From an uncultured Pelagibacteraceae bacterium (GTDB lineage: Bacteria; Pseudomonadota; Alphaproteobacteria; Pelagibacterales; Pelagibacteraceae), in NCBI GenBank assembly GCA_902531175.1, contig CACADE010000003.1:124001-188000 (forward strand): a DNA stretch of 64,000 nt. The letters are read 5' to 3'. The notes below the pieces were generated by a model. It did not search any database, was not told where the DNA came from, and worked only from the letters and a program-made list of their open reading frames with translations. The position numbers and the translations under genes were made by a program. Below, one piece after another: positions 8,880 through 16,859 of the stretch; position 1 is the stretch's first letter; each line of letters starts with the position of its first letter.

Positions 8880-9941
8880 ATGAAAGCACAGGTTTTACAT
8901 AAGTATGACCCAGAAATGAAAGCAGATGTTTGGGTCACAGGTGAAGAGTTACCAAATCCTAAAATTGAGAAAGCAAGCGATGTGATTGTTAAAATTGGAG
9001 CTGCAGGTGTTTGTAGAACTGATTTGCATATAATTGAAGGAGTTTGGAAGCACATTACAGATCAAAATAACGATCTGTTGCCGATGGTAATGGGACATGA
9101 GAACGCTGGATGGATAGAGGAAGTTGGTAAAGATGTTACAGGATTTAAAAAAGGTGATGCAGTTATTTTACACCCTAAAGTTTCTGGCACAGGAGGAACA
9201 TGCTTAGATTGTAGAAGAGGAAACGATATGCATGCTGAAGATCCAATTTTTGCAGGTTTGAATGTAAAACACGGGGGATATTCAGAATTACTTCAAACTA
9301 GCGTAAGAAATCTAATAAAAATTCCAAAAGTTTTAGGTCCAATAGACGTTGCGCCATTTTCAGACGCAGGTTTGACTGCTTACAGAGTTGTAAAAAAAGC
9401 TACTAGACACCTTCTGCCAGGTGAAAATTGTGTAATCATAGGTGCTGGTGGATTAGGACATATAGCAATTCAATGTATGAAAGCAATGTGTGCTGCAAAT
9501 ATTATTGTTGTTGAAAAAGCAAAAGCACCTTTAGAACATGCAATGGAACTAGGAGCTGACCATGGGGTTTTAATAGATGGTAATGAAATTGAAAAAGTAA
9601 AAGAACTTACAAAAGGAAAAGGTGCAGAGGCTGTTATAGATTTTGTTGGTGAAAAAGGTTCTACGCCAATGGGAATTAAAATGACCAAAGCAACTGGGAC
9701 TTTCTATATTGTAGGTTACGGAGAAGAAATAAGAGTTTTGGCGATTGATATGATCGATCAAGAAAAAAGTATAGTTGGAAGCTTAGTAGGTACATGGGCT
9801 GAATTATATGAATTAATGGAACTAGCAGATAAAGGTTTAGTAAAACTTTCAATGAAAGAATACAAACTTGAAGAAGCTAATAAAGCACTACATGATTTAA
9901 ATGATGGTAAGATTAAAGGTCGTGCAGTGTTAGTTCCATAA
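8880..9941 (+). CDS. Zinc-type medium-chain alcohol dehydrogenase, degenerate structural zinc site
   Basis: A 353-residue NAD(P)-dependent MDR alcohol dehydrogenase. Catalytic zinc ligands are visible as Cys in AGVCRTDLH and the His-Glu of GHENAG; the nucleotide-binding motif is GAGGLGHIA. The structural-zinc lobe reads GTGGTCLDCRRGNDMHAED: only two of the usual four cysteines remain, with Gly at the first and Ala at the fourth position. A good ribosome site (AGAAAGGA) precedes ATG 8880, and the 105-bp upstream gap contains an AT-only inverted repeat around 8842-8865. It is 24 nt upstream of an ABC binding protein and may act on the imported compound or on an aldehyde derived from it. Confidence 0.85.
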   Translation: MKAQVLHKYDPEMKADVWVTGEELPNPKIEKASDVIVKIGAAGVCRTDLHIIEGVWKHITDQNNDLLPMVMGHENAGWIEEVGKDVTGFKKGDAVILHPKVSGTGGTCLDCRRGNDMHAEDPIFAGLNVKHGGYSELLQTSVRNLIKIPKVLGPIDVAPFSDAGLTAYRVVKKATRHLLPGENCVIIGAGGLGHIAIQCMKAMCAANIIVVEKAKAPLEHAMELGADHGVLIDGNEIEKVKELTKGKGAEAVIDFVGEKGSTPMGIKMTKATGTFYIVGYGEEIRVLAIDMIDQEKSIVGSLVGTWAELYELMELADKGLVKLSMKEYKLEEANKALHDLNDGKIKGRAVLVP

Positions 9942-9965
9942 TTAACAACAAAGAGAGGAAAAAAG

Positions 9966-11501
9966 ATGAAGACAATAAAAACTTGCGTAACCGCTCTAAT
10001 ATCAGCTTTGTTGGTATTTAGTCCTGTTGCGTATGCTGATAAGTGGAGTGATCAGTTTCCACATATCAAAGCAACTGGGGATATTCCTGGTGATTGTTCT
10101 TACGAGTCTATGTCTAAGAAAAACTATAAAGGCAAGACGCTTAAGATTAATACACATGCTGTACCAGTCATGGGAGAGCCAACAGCTCTACATGCTGAGC
10201 AGTTCGCTAAACTTACTGGAGCAAAAGTTGATGTTACTCATACACCAGCAGGTGACTTATATGCGAAAGCAATGGTACCATTTCAAGCTGGACAAGCTCC
10301 ATATGACATCGTTTTTGGATTTTCAAACTTCATTAACGATTGGAGAAGATACTTAGAGCCAGTTCCAAAGAAATATGTTGAGATGAAACAAATGAAAGAC
10401 GTTACTCCGTCTCACATCGGTGTAGCATCTTGGGATGGTGTTATGTATCAGTTTCCGGTTGATGGAGACAGACATTATCTAAAATATAGAAAAGATGTAA
10501 TTGATAATCCTGAGTACCAAAAACAATATAAGGAAGCTACTGGTAAAGAACTAAGAGTTCCTCAAACTTGGAAAGAGTATGGAGAAATGGCAGCTTACTT
10601 TAATAATTGGGACTGGGATGGAGATGGCGAGAAAGAATACGGATCCGCTGAAGTAATGAAAAAAGACGATCTAATGTATGCTGCTTTCTATTCAAGATCT
10701 GCTGCTTACTCAAAAAATCCTAAAACACCTGGTGGTTTTTTCTTTGATTTAGAAACTATGAAACCACTAATTAACAATCCAGGTTTTGTTGAAGCTTTAA
10801 CTGACTGGGTTGAGGCAACTAAATATGTTCCTCCAGGAGGAATAAATTTTGGTTTAGGTGATGAAATTGGATCATTTGGTGGAGGACAAACTTTGTTTAG
10901 TTTTTCATGGGATGATGCATTTGTTGCTGCTATGCAACCAGATAGTCCAATAAACAATAAAGTTGGTGCTGCACAGTTACCAGGAGCAATGAAAGTTTGG
11001 AATAGAAAAACTAACTCTTGGGATGAAGGCTTTAACCAAGCTCCTTTCTTCGTATGGGGATGGGCAGTTGGAGTAGCTAAGAAAAGTAAAGAGAAAGAAA
11101 TGGCTTTCGATTACCTATGTTTCTTTGCTAACGAAGCTAACCACCAAGCAGATATTGGAATTGGTAGATTTGGTGTAAACCCATTTAGAAATGATGACTT
11201 TAAAGTTGATGTATGGACACAAATTGGTTGGGATAAAGATATTGCTCAATCATATGTTGATACTCTTGCACAAATGGAACAAAGTAAAAATAGAGTATTT
11301 CCATTAAGAGTTCCTGGAACTTTTGAGTTTAATGCTGCATTGGCTACTGCTGCTGCAAAAGCATTAGCTGGTCAATTATCTCCACAAGCTGCTTTAGACG
11401 AAGCTGCTAAACAGTGGGAAGATATACTTAACAGAGTAGGAAAAGATAACGTAAGAAAAGCCTATGCTGTTGGTGTAGCAATGGAAGATAATAAGCAATA
11501 A
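9966..11501 (+). CDS. ABC transporter periplasmic binding protein, family 1 (CUT1 sugar/polyol type)
   Basis: The 511-residue ligand-capture protein of an importer encoded by the next four genes. A Sec signal peptide ends near residue 24 (PVAYA/DKW). The mature protein is a large family 1 solute-binding protein, as used for oligosaccharides, glycerol phosphate and polyols. Residues 216-221 (DWDGDG) match the first half of an EF-hand calcium loop DxDxDG, which may be structural. An AAAGAGG ribosome site precedes the start. A strong stem-loop terminator at 11514-11541 separates it from the permeases, consistent with the binding protein being made in excess. The ligand is unknown. Confidence 0.9.
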   Translation: MKTIKTCVTALISALLVFSPVAYADKWSDQFPHIKATGDIPGDCSYESMSKKNYKGKTLKINTHAVPVMGEPTALHAEQFAKLTGAKVDVTHTPAGDLYAKAMVPFQAGQAPYDIVFGFSNFINDWRRYLEPVPKKYVEMKQMKDVTPSHIGVASWDGVMYQFPVDGDRHYLKYRKDVIDNPEYQKQYKEATGKELRVPQTWKEYGEMAAYFNNWDWDGDGEKEYGSAEVMKKDDLMYAAFYSRSAAYSKNPKTPGGFFFDLETMKPLINNPGFVEALTDWVEATKYVPPGGINFGLGDEIGSFGGGQTLFSFSWDDAFVAAMQPDSPINNKVGAAQLPGAMKVWNRKTNSWDEGFNQAPFFVWGWAVGVAKKSKEKEMAFDYLCFFANEANHQADIGIGRFGVNPFRNDDFKVDVWTQIGWDKDIAQSYVDTLAQMEQSKNRVFPLRVPGTFEFNAALATAAAKALAGQLSPQAALDEAAKQWEDILNRVGKDNVRKAYAVGVAMEDNKQ

Positions 11502-11513
11502 TTTTGTAAAACT

Positions 11514-11541
11514 TGTGGCCGTTTTTTAACGGCCACATTTT
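11514..11541 (+). terminator. Stem-loop terminator between the binding protein and permease genes
   Basis: A perfect 10-bp stem (TGTGGCCGTT at 11514-11523 with AACGGCCACA at 11528-11537), a TTTT loop, then TTTT. It is GC-rich in an AT-rich setting. Partial termination here would lower permease and ATPase expression relative to the binding protein; alternatively the hairpin protects the 3' end of the binding-protein mRNA. Confidence 0.85.
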
Positions 11542-11562
11542 AAAATAATCCAAAAAAAAATT

Positions 11563-12429
11563 ATGAATTTTAAACACAAGTTTGTTTTTTTATTCCCAGG
11601 ATTGTTTGTACTTATTGGGATTCTAATCTTTCCAATTATTTTTACTATTAGATTAAGTCTTTCTGGATGGAATAGTTATACCCCAGAAATGAACTTCATA
11701 GGTATTACGAATTATATAAGGTTATTTACTGATGACCCGAGGTTTTGGGAGTCCTTTTTTAGGTTAAGTTTTTTATCTGTTACCACAGTTATTCTTCAAT
11801 ATGTTATCGGATTTGCTCTAGCGATGATGGTTTGGAGAGAAATAAAATTTAAAAGATTTTTTAGAGTAATTTTTCTAGTACCCATGATGACAACTCCAGT
11901 AATTATGACAGTTATTTGGAGAACATTTTTTCATGAGTCCCTCGGCCCTGTAAATGATTTGTTAGGTGGATTAGGAGTAAAACCTATTTTATGGTTGAGT
12001 GATCCAGTTATTGCAAAGTTTACTGTTATAATTGTTGAGGTTTGGCAATGGACACCGTTTATGTTTTTGCTATTACTAGCTGGACTTTTATCACTTCCAA
12101 AAGAACCCTTCTTAGCAGCCGCTATAGATGGAGCAAGTCCATTTAGAAAATTTGTTTATGTAACTTTTCCTTTGATGGCTCCAATATCAATTGGAGCAAT
12201 AATAATAAGACTTATCGAGGCATCAAAAATAATGGATACAGTATTTGTTTTGACTTCAGGAGGGCCAGGTACTGCAACTGAGACGTCAAGTTTTTATATT
12301 TATATTAAAGGATTAAGAGAATTTCAGATGGGTTATGCAGCAACCTTATCTTTTACTTATCTTGTCATAATGATTATCAGTTTAACGATAATAGCTAAAG
12401 TTTTAACCAAATTAATGATCAAAGAATAA
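11563..12429 (+). CDS. ABC transporter permease, CUT1 type (MalF/UgpA-like)
   Basis: A 288-residue inner-membrane permease with about six transmembrane helices. The cytoplasmic EAA loop that docks on the ATPase is visible as AAAIDGASPFRKFVYVTFPLMAP (about residues 186-208), with the conserved Gly and the downstream Pro. It starts 62 nt after the binding-protein stop, beyond a terminator, and lies 4 nt before its partner permease. It would form half of a heterodimeric membrane channel. Confidence 0.9.
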   Translation: MNFKHKFVFLFPGLFVLIGILIFPIIFTIRLSLSGWNSYTPEMNFIGITNYIRLFTDDPRFWESFFRLSFLSVTTVILQYVIGFALAMMVWREIKFKRFFRVIFLVPMMTTPVIMTVIWRTFFHESLGPVNDLLGGLGVKPILWLSDPVIAKFTVIIVEVWQWTPFMFLLLLAGLLSLPKEPFLAAAIDGASPFRKFVYVTFPLMAPISIGAIIIRLIEASKIMDTVFVLTSGGPGTATETSSFYIYIKGLREFQMGYAATLSFTYLVIMIISLTIIAKVLTKLMIKE

Positions 12430-12433
12430 CTCT

Positions 12434-13282
12434 ATGAGCAAACTTTACACTTTTCTTAAATATTTCTTTATTACATTTTGGACTGTATTTGTCGTTGCAC
12501 CATTTCTGTGGGCTGTATCAACATCTTTTAAAGACTTCCAATCTGTAAATAGTAAAGTAACTTATATACCTTGGTTAGATTTCGAACCAACACTGGAGGG
12601 TTGGAGAGTTTTAATTAAGTCTCCTGCTAAAGGTGGAGTAGATATTGTTGAGCCTTATTTTAATAGTATTTTTGTAACCTGTACTGCTAGTTTAATAAGT
12701 ATTGTTCTTGGTACTCTTGCTGCCTATGCACTATCAAGATTTACCTTTAAAGCCGGATTTGTAAGAAACAACGATATTACTTTTTTCTTCATTTCACAAA
12801 GAATCATGCCTCCAATTGTATTATCAATTCCTTTCTTTATTTTTCTAAGCACAATAGGATTGCTTGATAGTTTATTAGGTCTAGTGGTCGTATATATCGT
12901 TTTATTGATGCCAATTGCTGTTTGGATTATGGTAGATTTTTTTAATAGAGTTCCAAAAGAATTAGATGAGACTGCATTAATTGACGGGTGTAATCCCTAT
13001 CAAGCTTTCTATAAAGTTGTTTTACCAAATTCAATACCTGGATTAATTGTTGCGGGAATGTTTTGTATTATTTTTGGATGGATAGATTTCTTTTTTGCAT
13101 TTATTTTGACATTTACTGAAGTACAATTGTTACCTGTAAAAGTTGTTGCACTTAATTCATCAATAACACCATGGTGGAGCCTTTCGGCATCAGCTTTAGT
13201 CTCAGTTGCACCATTAATAATCGTTGCATTTATAGTTGAGAGATATCTATCAAAAGGAAATTTATCAGGAGCATTAAAATAA
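12434..13282 (+). CDS. ABC transporter permease, CUT1 type (MalG/UgpE-like)
   Basis: The second permease half (282 residues, about six helices). Its EAA loop reads ETALIDGCNPYQAFYKVVLP (about residues 177-196). The last codon overlaps the first base of the downstream ATPase start (TAATG), indicating translational coupling. MalG-type permeases normally end with a cytoplasmic tail that contacts the ATPase dimer; here the tail is short (YLSKGNLSGALK). Confidence 0.9.
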   Translation: MSKLYTFLKYFFITFWTVFVVAPFLWAVSTSFKDFQSVNSKVTYIPWLDFEPTLEGWRVLIKSPAKGGVDIVEPYFNSIFVTCTASLISIVLGTLAAYALSRFTFKAGFVRNNDITFFFISQRIMPPIVLSIPFFIFLSTIGLLDSLLGLVVVYIVLLMPIAVWIMVDFFNRVPKELDETALIDGCNPYQAFYKVVLPNSIPGLIVAGMFCIIFGWIDFFFAFILTFTEVQLLPVKVVALNSSITPWWSLSASALVSVAPLIIVAFIVERYLSKGNLSGALK

Positions 13283-14361
13283 TGAATTTAATTGGAGAGA
13301 AAATTTCTTATAAACCTGATGAGCAATTTCATTTAAACGATGTCTCGTTTAATTTTAAAAAAGGTAATTTGTATACCATTTTAGGCAGAACTTTATCTGG
13401 CAAAACGACTCTTTTAAAAACAATTGCAGGATTATTAAATCCAGATCAAGGCTCAATTTCTTTTGAGGAAAAAGACTTTATTAAAATACCAGTTTGGGAA
13501 AGAAATGTTGCTATGGTCTATCAACAATTTATTAATTACCCTCATTTAAATGTTTATGAAAACATAACTTTTCCATTAGAACAAAGAAAATTAAGTCCTG
13601 AGCAAATAAAAAAAGATGTAGATGAAGCTCTAAAAACTGTTGGATTAGTTGGATTTGAAAATAGAAAAATTCAGGAATTATCTGGCGGACAGCAACAAAG
13701 AGTTGCGCTTGCAAGATCACTTGCAAAAAAAGCAAAAATTTTATTGCTGGACGAACCGTTAGTTAATTTAGATTATAAACTTAGAGAGCAATTAAGAGAA
13801 GAATTTAAAAGAATTTTCTCAGAAGGACTTTCCCAAGATACAATTTTAATTTACTCAACAACAGATCCTCAAGAAGTAATGGAACTAAATGGAGAAGTAA
13901 TTGTTTTAGATGAAGGGAGGGTATTACAAAAAGGGCCTGCCAAAGAGATTTTTGAAAATCCATCTAATTTAAAAGTTGCAGAAATATCAAATGATCCACC
14001 AATGAATGTTCTGAAGGGTTCAAAAAATTCAAAAAATCTGAACTTTGAGAATATTTCTCTAGAAATTCCAAATCATTTTAAGAATTTAGAAGATAAAGAT
14101 TATAATTTTGGAATTAGAGCTTCAGAGATAAAACTTGATGAAAATGGTGAAGAATTCGAAATAGAATTGGCAGAGATTAGTGGTTCAGAAACATTGCTTC
14201 ACTTAAAAAGAGGAAATTCAAAATTAATTGCTTTAATCGAGGAAGTAATGAATTTTAAAATTCATGAGAAAGTAAAAATAAATTTTAATGCAAATAAGTT
14301 TTATGCTTTTGGAGAAGATGAAAAATTAGTTTCGTCGCCATATGGAGGAACAAATGGCTAA
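13282..14361 (+). CDS. ABC transporter ATPase 1 (UgpC/MalK-like) lacking the H-loop histidine
   Basis: One of two ATP-binding subunits (359 residues). Walker A is GRTLSGKT (35-42), the Q-loop VYQQF is present, the signature LSGGQ (133-137) is intact, and Walker B LLLDEP keeps the catalytic Glu. The switch (H-loop) segment, normally YVTHDQ, reads YSTTDP, so the His is Thr194. Residues from about 240 onward form a TOBE-like regulatory domain. It overlaps the next ATPase start by 8 nt. The intact signature here and intact H-loop in the partner would make one functional composite ATP site. Confidence 0.92.
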   Translation: MNLIGEKISYKPDEQFHLNDVSFNFKKGNLYTILGRTLSGKTTLLKTIAGLLNPDQGSISFEEKDFIKIPVWERNVAMVYQQFINYPHLNVYENITFPLEQRKLSPEQIKKDVDEALKTVGLVGFENRKIQELSGGQQQRVALARSLAKKAKILLLDEPLVNLDYKLREQLREEFKRIFSEGLSQDTILIYSTTDPQEVMELNGEVIVLDEGRVLQKGPAKEIFENPSNLKVAEISNDPPMNVLKGSKNSKNLNFENISLEIPNHFKNLEDKDYNFGIRASEIKLDENGEEFEIELAEISGSETLLHLKRGNSKLIALIEEVMNFKIHEKVKINFNANKFYAFGEDEKLVSSPYGGTNG

Positions 14362-15427
14362 AATTGATTTATCAAATATCTCTCATACTTATAATCCTCT
14401 AGATCCAAAACCAACATATGCTCTTAATCCGTTTTCAATGACTTGGGAAAATGGCAAGCGGTATGCAATTTTGGGACCTTCTGGGTGTGGAAAAACCACG
14501 ATGTTAAACATTGTTTCTGGATTAGTGAGGCCATCCAAAGGTGAAATATTATTCGATGAAACACCTGTGACTGATTTAAAAACAGAAGATAGAAATATTG
14601 CCCAGGTTTTCCAGTTCCCAGTAATTTACAATACAATGACTGTTTATGATAATTTAGCGTTTCCACTAAGATGCAGGGAATTTACAAAAGAAAAAATTGA
14701 AGAAAGAGTAAAAGCAGTTTCAGATACTTTAAATTTATCTTCATTTTTAAACTCACCAGCAAGAAAATTAACGGCTGATCAAAAACAACTTATCTCTTTA
14801 GGTAGAGGGTTGGTTCGAGAAGACGTTGCAGCTGTTTTAATGGACGAACCTCTTACGGTTATAGACCCAGATTTAAAATTTAGACTTCGAAGAAACTTAA
14901 AAGAAATCAATGAACAATATAAAACAACATTGGTTTATGTAACTCATGATCAAAACGAAGCTATGACTTTTGCAGAAAATATAATTGTTATGGATCAAGG
15001 TGAAATCGTACAAGTTGGATTGCCAAAAGATTTATTTGAAAAACCTAAAACAACTTTTGTAGGTTATTTTATTGGCTCCCCTGCAATGAATATCTTTCAT
15101 TCAACTGTTTCTTCTGATCATGAAGTAAAAATTAATGATACTACAATTAAGACAAATTCAAATTTAGGAAATTTAAAAGATAAAAATGTTAAACTGGGTA
15201 TTAGATCCGAGTTCATAGAATTGGCTGAAAAAGAAAAAAGTAATACAGTTAAAATTAAACTTACAAGAGTTGAGGACTTTGGTAATTTTAAGCTCCTTAC
15301 AGGAAAAATGGGTGATTTAGTGATTAAGTCAAAAGTAGAAAGAGAAAAACCCATTCCAGATGGAGAATTAAATTTATATTTTCCACCAGAGAAATGTTGC
15401 GTTTATTCTGACGAAAAATTAGTTTAA
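14354..15427 (+). CDS. ABC transporter ATPase 2 (UgpC/MalK-like) with degenerate signature motif
   Basis: Partner ATPase, 357 residues from ATG 14354, which has GGAGG six bases upstream; an in-frame ATG at 14342 would add four residues but overlaps that ribosome site. Walker A is GPSGCGKT (41-48), the Q-loop VFQF is present, and Walker B VLMDEP and the H-loop YVTHDQ (His198) are intact. The signature normally LSGGQ reads LTADQ (139-143), losing both glycines. A C-terminal TOBE-like domain follows residue 240. Two separate, complementary ATPases recall the GlpS/GlpT pair of rhizobial glycerol importers, an analogy rather than proof of substrate. Confidence 0.92.
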   Translation: MAKIDLSNISHTYNPLDPKPTYALNPFSMTWENGKRYAILGPSGCGKTTMLNIVSGLVRPSKGEILFDETPVTDLKTEDRNIAQVFQFPVIYNTMTVYDNLAFPLRCREFTKEKIEERVKAVSDTLNLSSFLNSPARKLTADQKQLISLGRGLVREDVAAVLMDEPLTVIDPDLKFRLRRNLKEINEQYKTTLVYVTHDQNEAMTFAENIIVMDQGEIVQVGLPKDLFEKPKTTFVGYFIGSPAMNIFHSTVSSDHEVKINDTTIKTNSNLGNLKDKNVKLGIRSEFIELAEKEKSNTVKIKLTRVEDFGNFKLLTGKMGDLVIKSKVEREKPIPDGELNLYFPPEKCCVYSDEKLV

Positions 15428-15434
15428 GAGATAA

Positions 15435-16733
15435 ATGAAACTCCTAAATTTATCAGCACAACAACTTTTAAAAAAACTTAAAAATAAACAATTAACTTCC
15501 GTTGAACTTTGTAAAGCATATATCAATCAAAAAAAAAAATATGATAAGAATATTCAAGCTTGGGAATATTTTAATGAAAAAAAACTCCTAAGTGATGCAA
15601 AAAAATCTGATAATCAGAGAAAAAAATTAAAATCTTTAGGAGTTTTGCATGGTCTACCAGTAGCACTTAAAGATATTATCTCAACATCTGAAATGCCAAC
15701 AAAATATGGTGCAAGAATAAATTTAAAAAAAAAGAATAATTCAGATGCTAAAATTGTTGAGCTCTTAAAAAAGGCTGGAGCAATAATTATGGGCAAAACT
15801 GTAACTTGTGAATTAGCTTTCTTATCGCCATCAAAAACCAAAAATCCACATGATTATTCAAGAACACCAGGAGGTTCATCTAGTGGTTCTGCAGCTGTTA
15901 TTGCATCTGATATGGCACCATTATCAATTGGAACTCAAACGGGTGGATCTGTAATCAGGCCAGCCTCTTATTGTGGAGTTGTTGGTTATAAACCTACCTA
16001 TGGATTAATTTCTAGAAATGGTATTTTGCAAACATCATATAATTTAGATCAAGTCGGAGTATTTGGAAAAACAATTAGTGATGTAGCACTATTATCGAAA
16101 GTTTTGTTTGCTAGAGACGATGCAGATGAAACAACAACAAATATTAATTTTCTTAATAAAAAAATTAAAATAAAAAAATCAAAATTTGTTTTTTATAAAA
16201 CCAAACGCTGGAGAAATGTTGACAGTATTTCAAAAAAATCATTTAACAAATTTATTTTAAATAATAAAAAAATAGTAAAGGTTGAAACTGCTCCTAAATA
16301 TTTTGAAGATATGATTGATTGTCATACAATTATATATGAGACAGAGATGGCTCAAAATTTCCATCATTATTACAAAACTTCAAAAGGAAAACTTTCTATA
16401 GAAATTAAGAGAGCAATTATTAACGGAATAAAACATTCGGCAAAAGATTATGCTTTAGCTTTAGATGCGATGAGAACATACTCAAAAAACTTAGATAGTA
16501 TATTTGAAAGGTTTGATGCAATTATAACGCCAAGTAGTTGTGGAATTGCTGACAAAGGATTTAAGACAACTGGGAGTCCAGAATTTAATAAGATTTGGTC
16601 TCTTGCACATGTGCCCTGCATTTCACTGCCAATTTTAAAAGGCGAAAAAAATTTGCCTTTAGGAGTTCAAATTATAGGCAAACAATTTGAAGATCTAAGC
16701 ATGTTAAACCATGCCAAAATATTCAATAATTAA
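15435..16733 (+). CDS. Amidase-signature-family hydrolase
   Basis: A 432-residue amidase-signature enzyme with the Ser-Ser-Lys triad: Lys in VALKDIIS, the Gly/Ser-rich GGSSSGSAA, and TQTGGSVIRPASYCG holding the bridging and nucleophile serines. It starts 8 nt after ATPase 2, so it belongs to the importer operon and may hydrolyse an amide brought in by it. It is shorter than GatA (about 480 residues) and not next to gatB/gatC, so a tRNA amidotransferase role is unlikely. No signal peptide, hence cytoplasmic. Confidence 0.85.
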   Translation: MKLLNLSAQQLLKKLKNKQLTSVELCKAYINQKKKYDKNIQAWEYFNEKKLLSDAKKSDNQRKKLKSLGVLHGLPVALKDIISTSEMPTKYGARINLKKKNNSDAKIVELLKKAGAIIMGKTVTCELAFLSPSKTKNPHDYSRTPGGSSSGSAAVIASDMAPLSIGTQTGGSVIRPASYCGVVGYKPTYGLISRNGILQTSYNLDQVGVFGKTISDVALLSKVLFARDDADETTTNINFLNKKIKIKKSKFVFYKTKRWRNVDSISKKSFNKFILNNKKIVKVETAPKYFEDMIDCHTIIYETEMAQNFHHYYKTSKGKLSIEIKRAIINGIKHSAKDYALALDAMRTYSKNLDSIFERFDAIITPSSCGIADKGFKTTGSPEFNKIWSLAHVPCISLPILKGEKNLPLGVQIIGKQFEDLSMLNHAKIFNN

Positions 16734-16750
16734 AGATAATTCATAAACAT

Positions 16751-16769
16751 TTACAATCATAGATTGTAA
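16751..16769. promoter_or_regulatory. Palindrome in the gap before the TRAP operon, possible operator
   Basis: TTACAATC (16751-16758), a 3-bp ATA centre, and GATTGTAA (16762-16769) form a perfect 8-bp inverted repeat. It lies between the amidase stop and a terminator-like hairpin, about 90 bp upstream of the TRAP binding-protein gene. It could be a dimeric regulator site or part of the 3' end structure of the amidase mRNA. Confidence 0.4.
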
Positions 16770-16771
16770 TT

Positions 16772-16794
16772 AAGTGAAAAATCCTCACTTTTTT
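16772..16794 (+). terminator. Probable terminator after the amidase gene
   Basis: AAGTGA (16772-16777) pairs with TCACTT (16785-16790) across a 7-nt loop and is followed by further T residues to 16794. The stem is only 6 bp, but the position, just after the ABC-amidase operon, fits an intrinsic terminator. Confidence 0.6.
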
Positions 16795-16859
16795 AAAATG
16801 ACTCTAAGAAACATATGTGCTTTAAATGCGTCAGTTAATTAACTTAAAGAGGAGAAATA

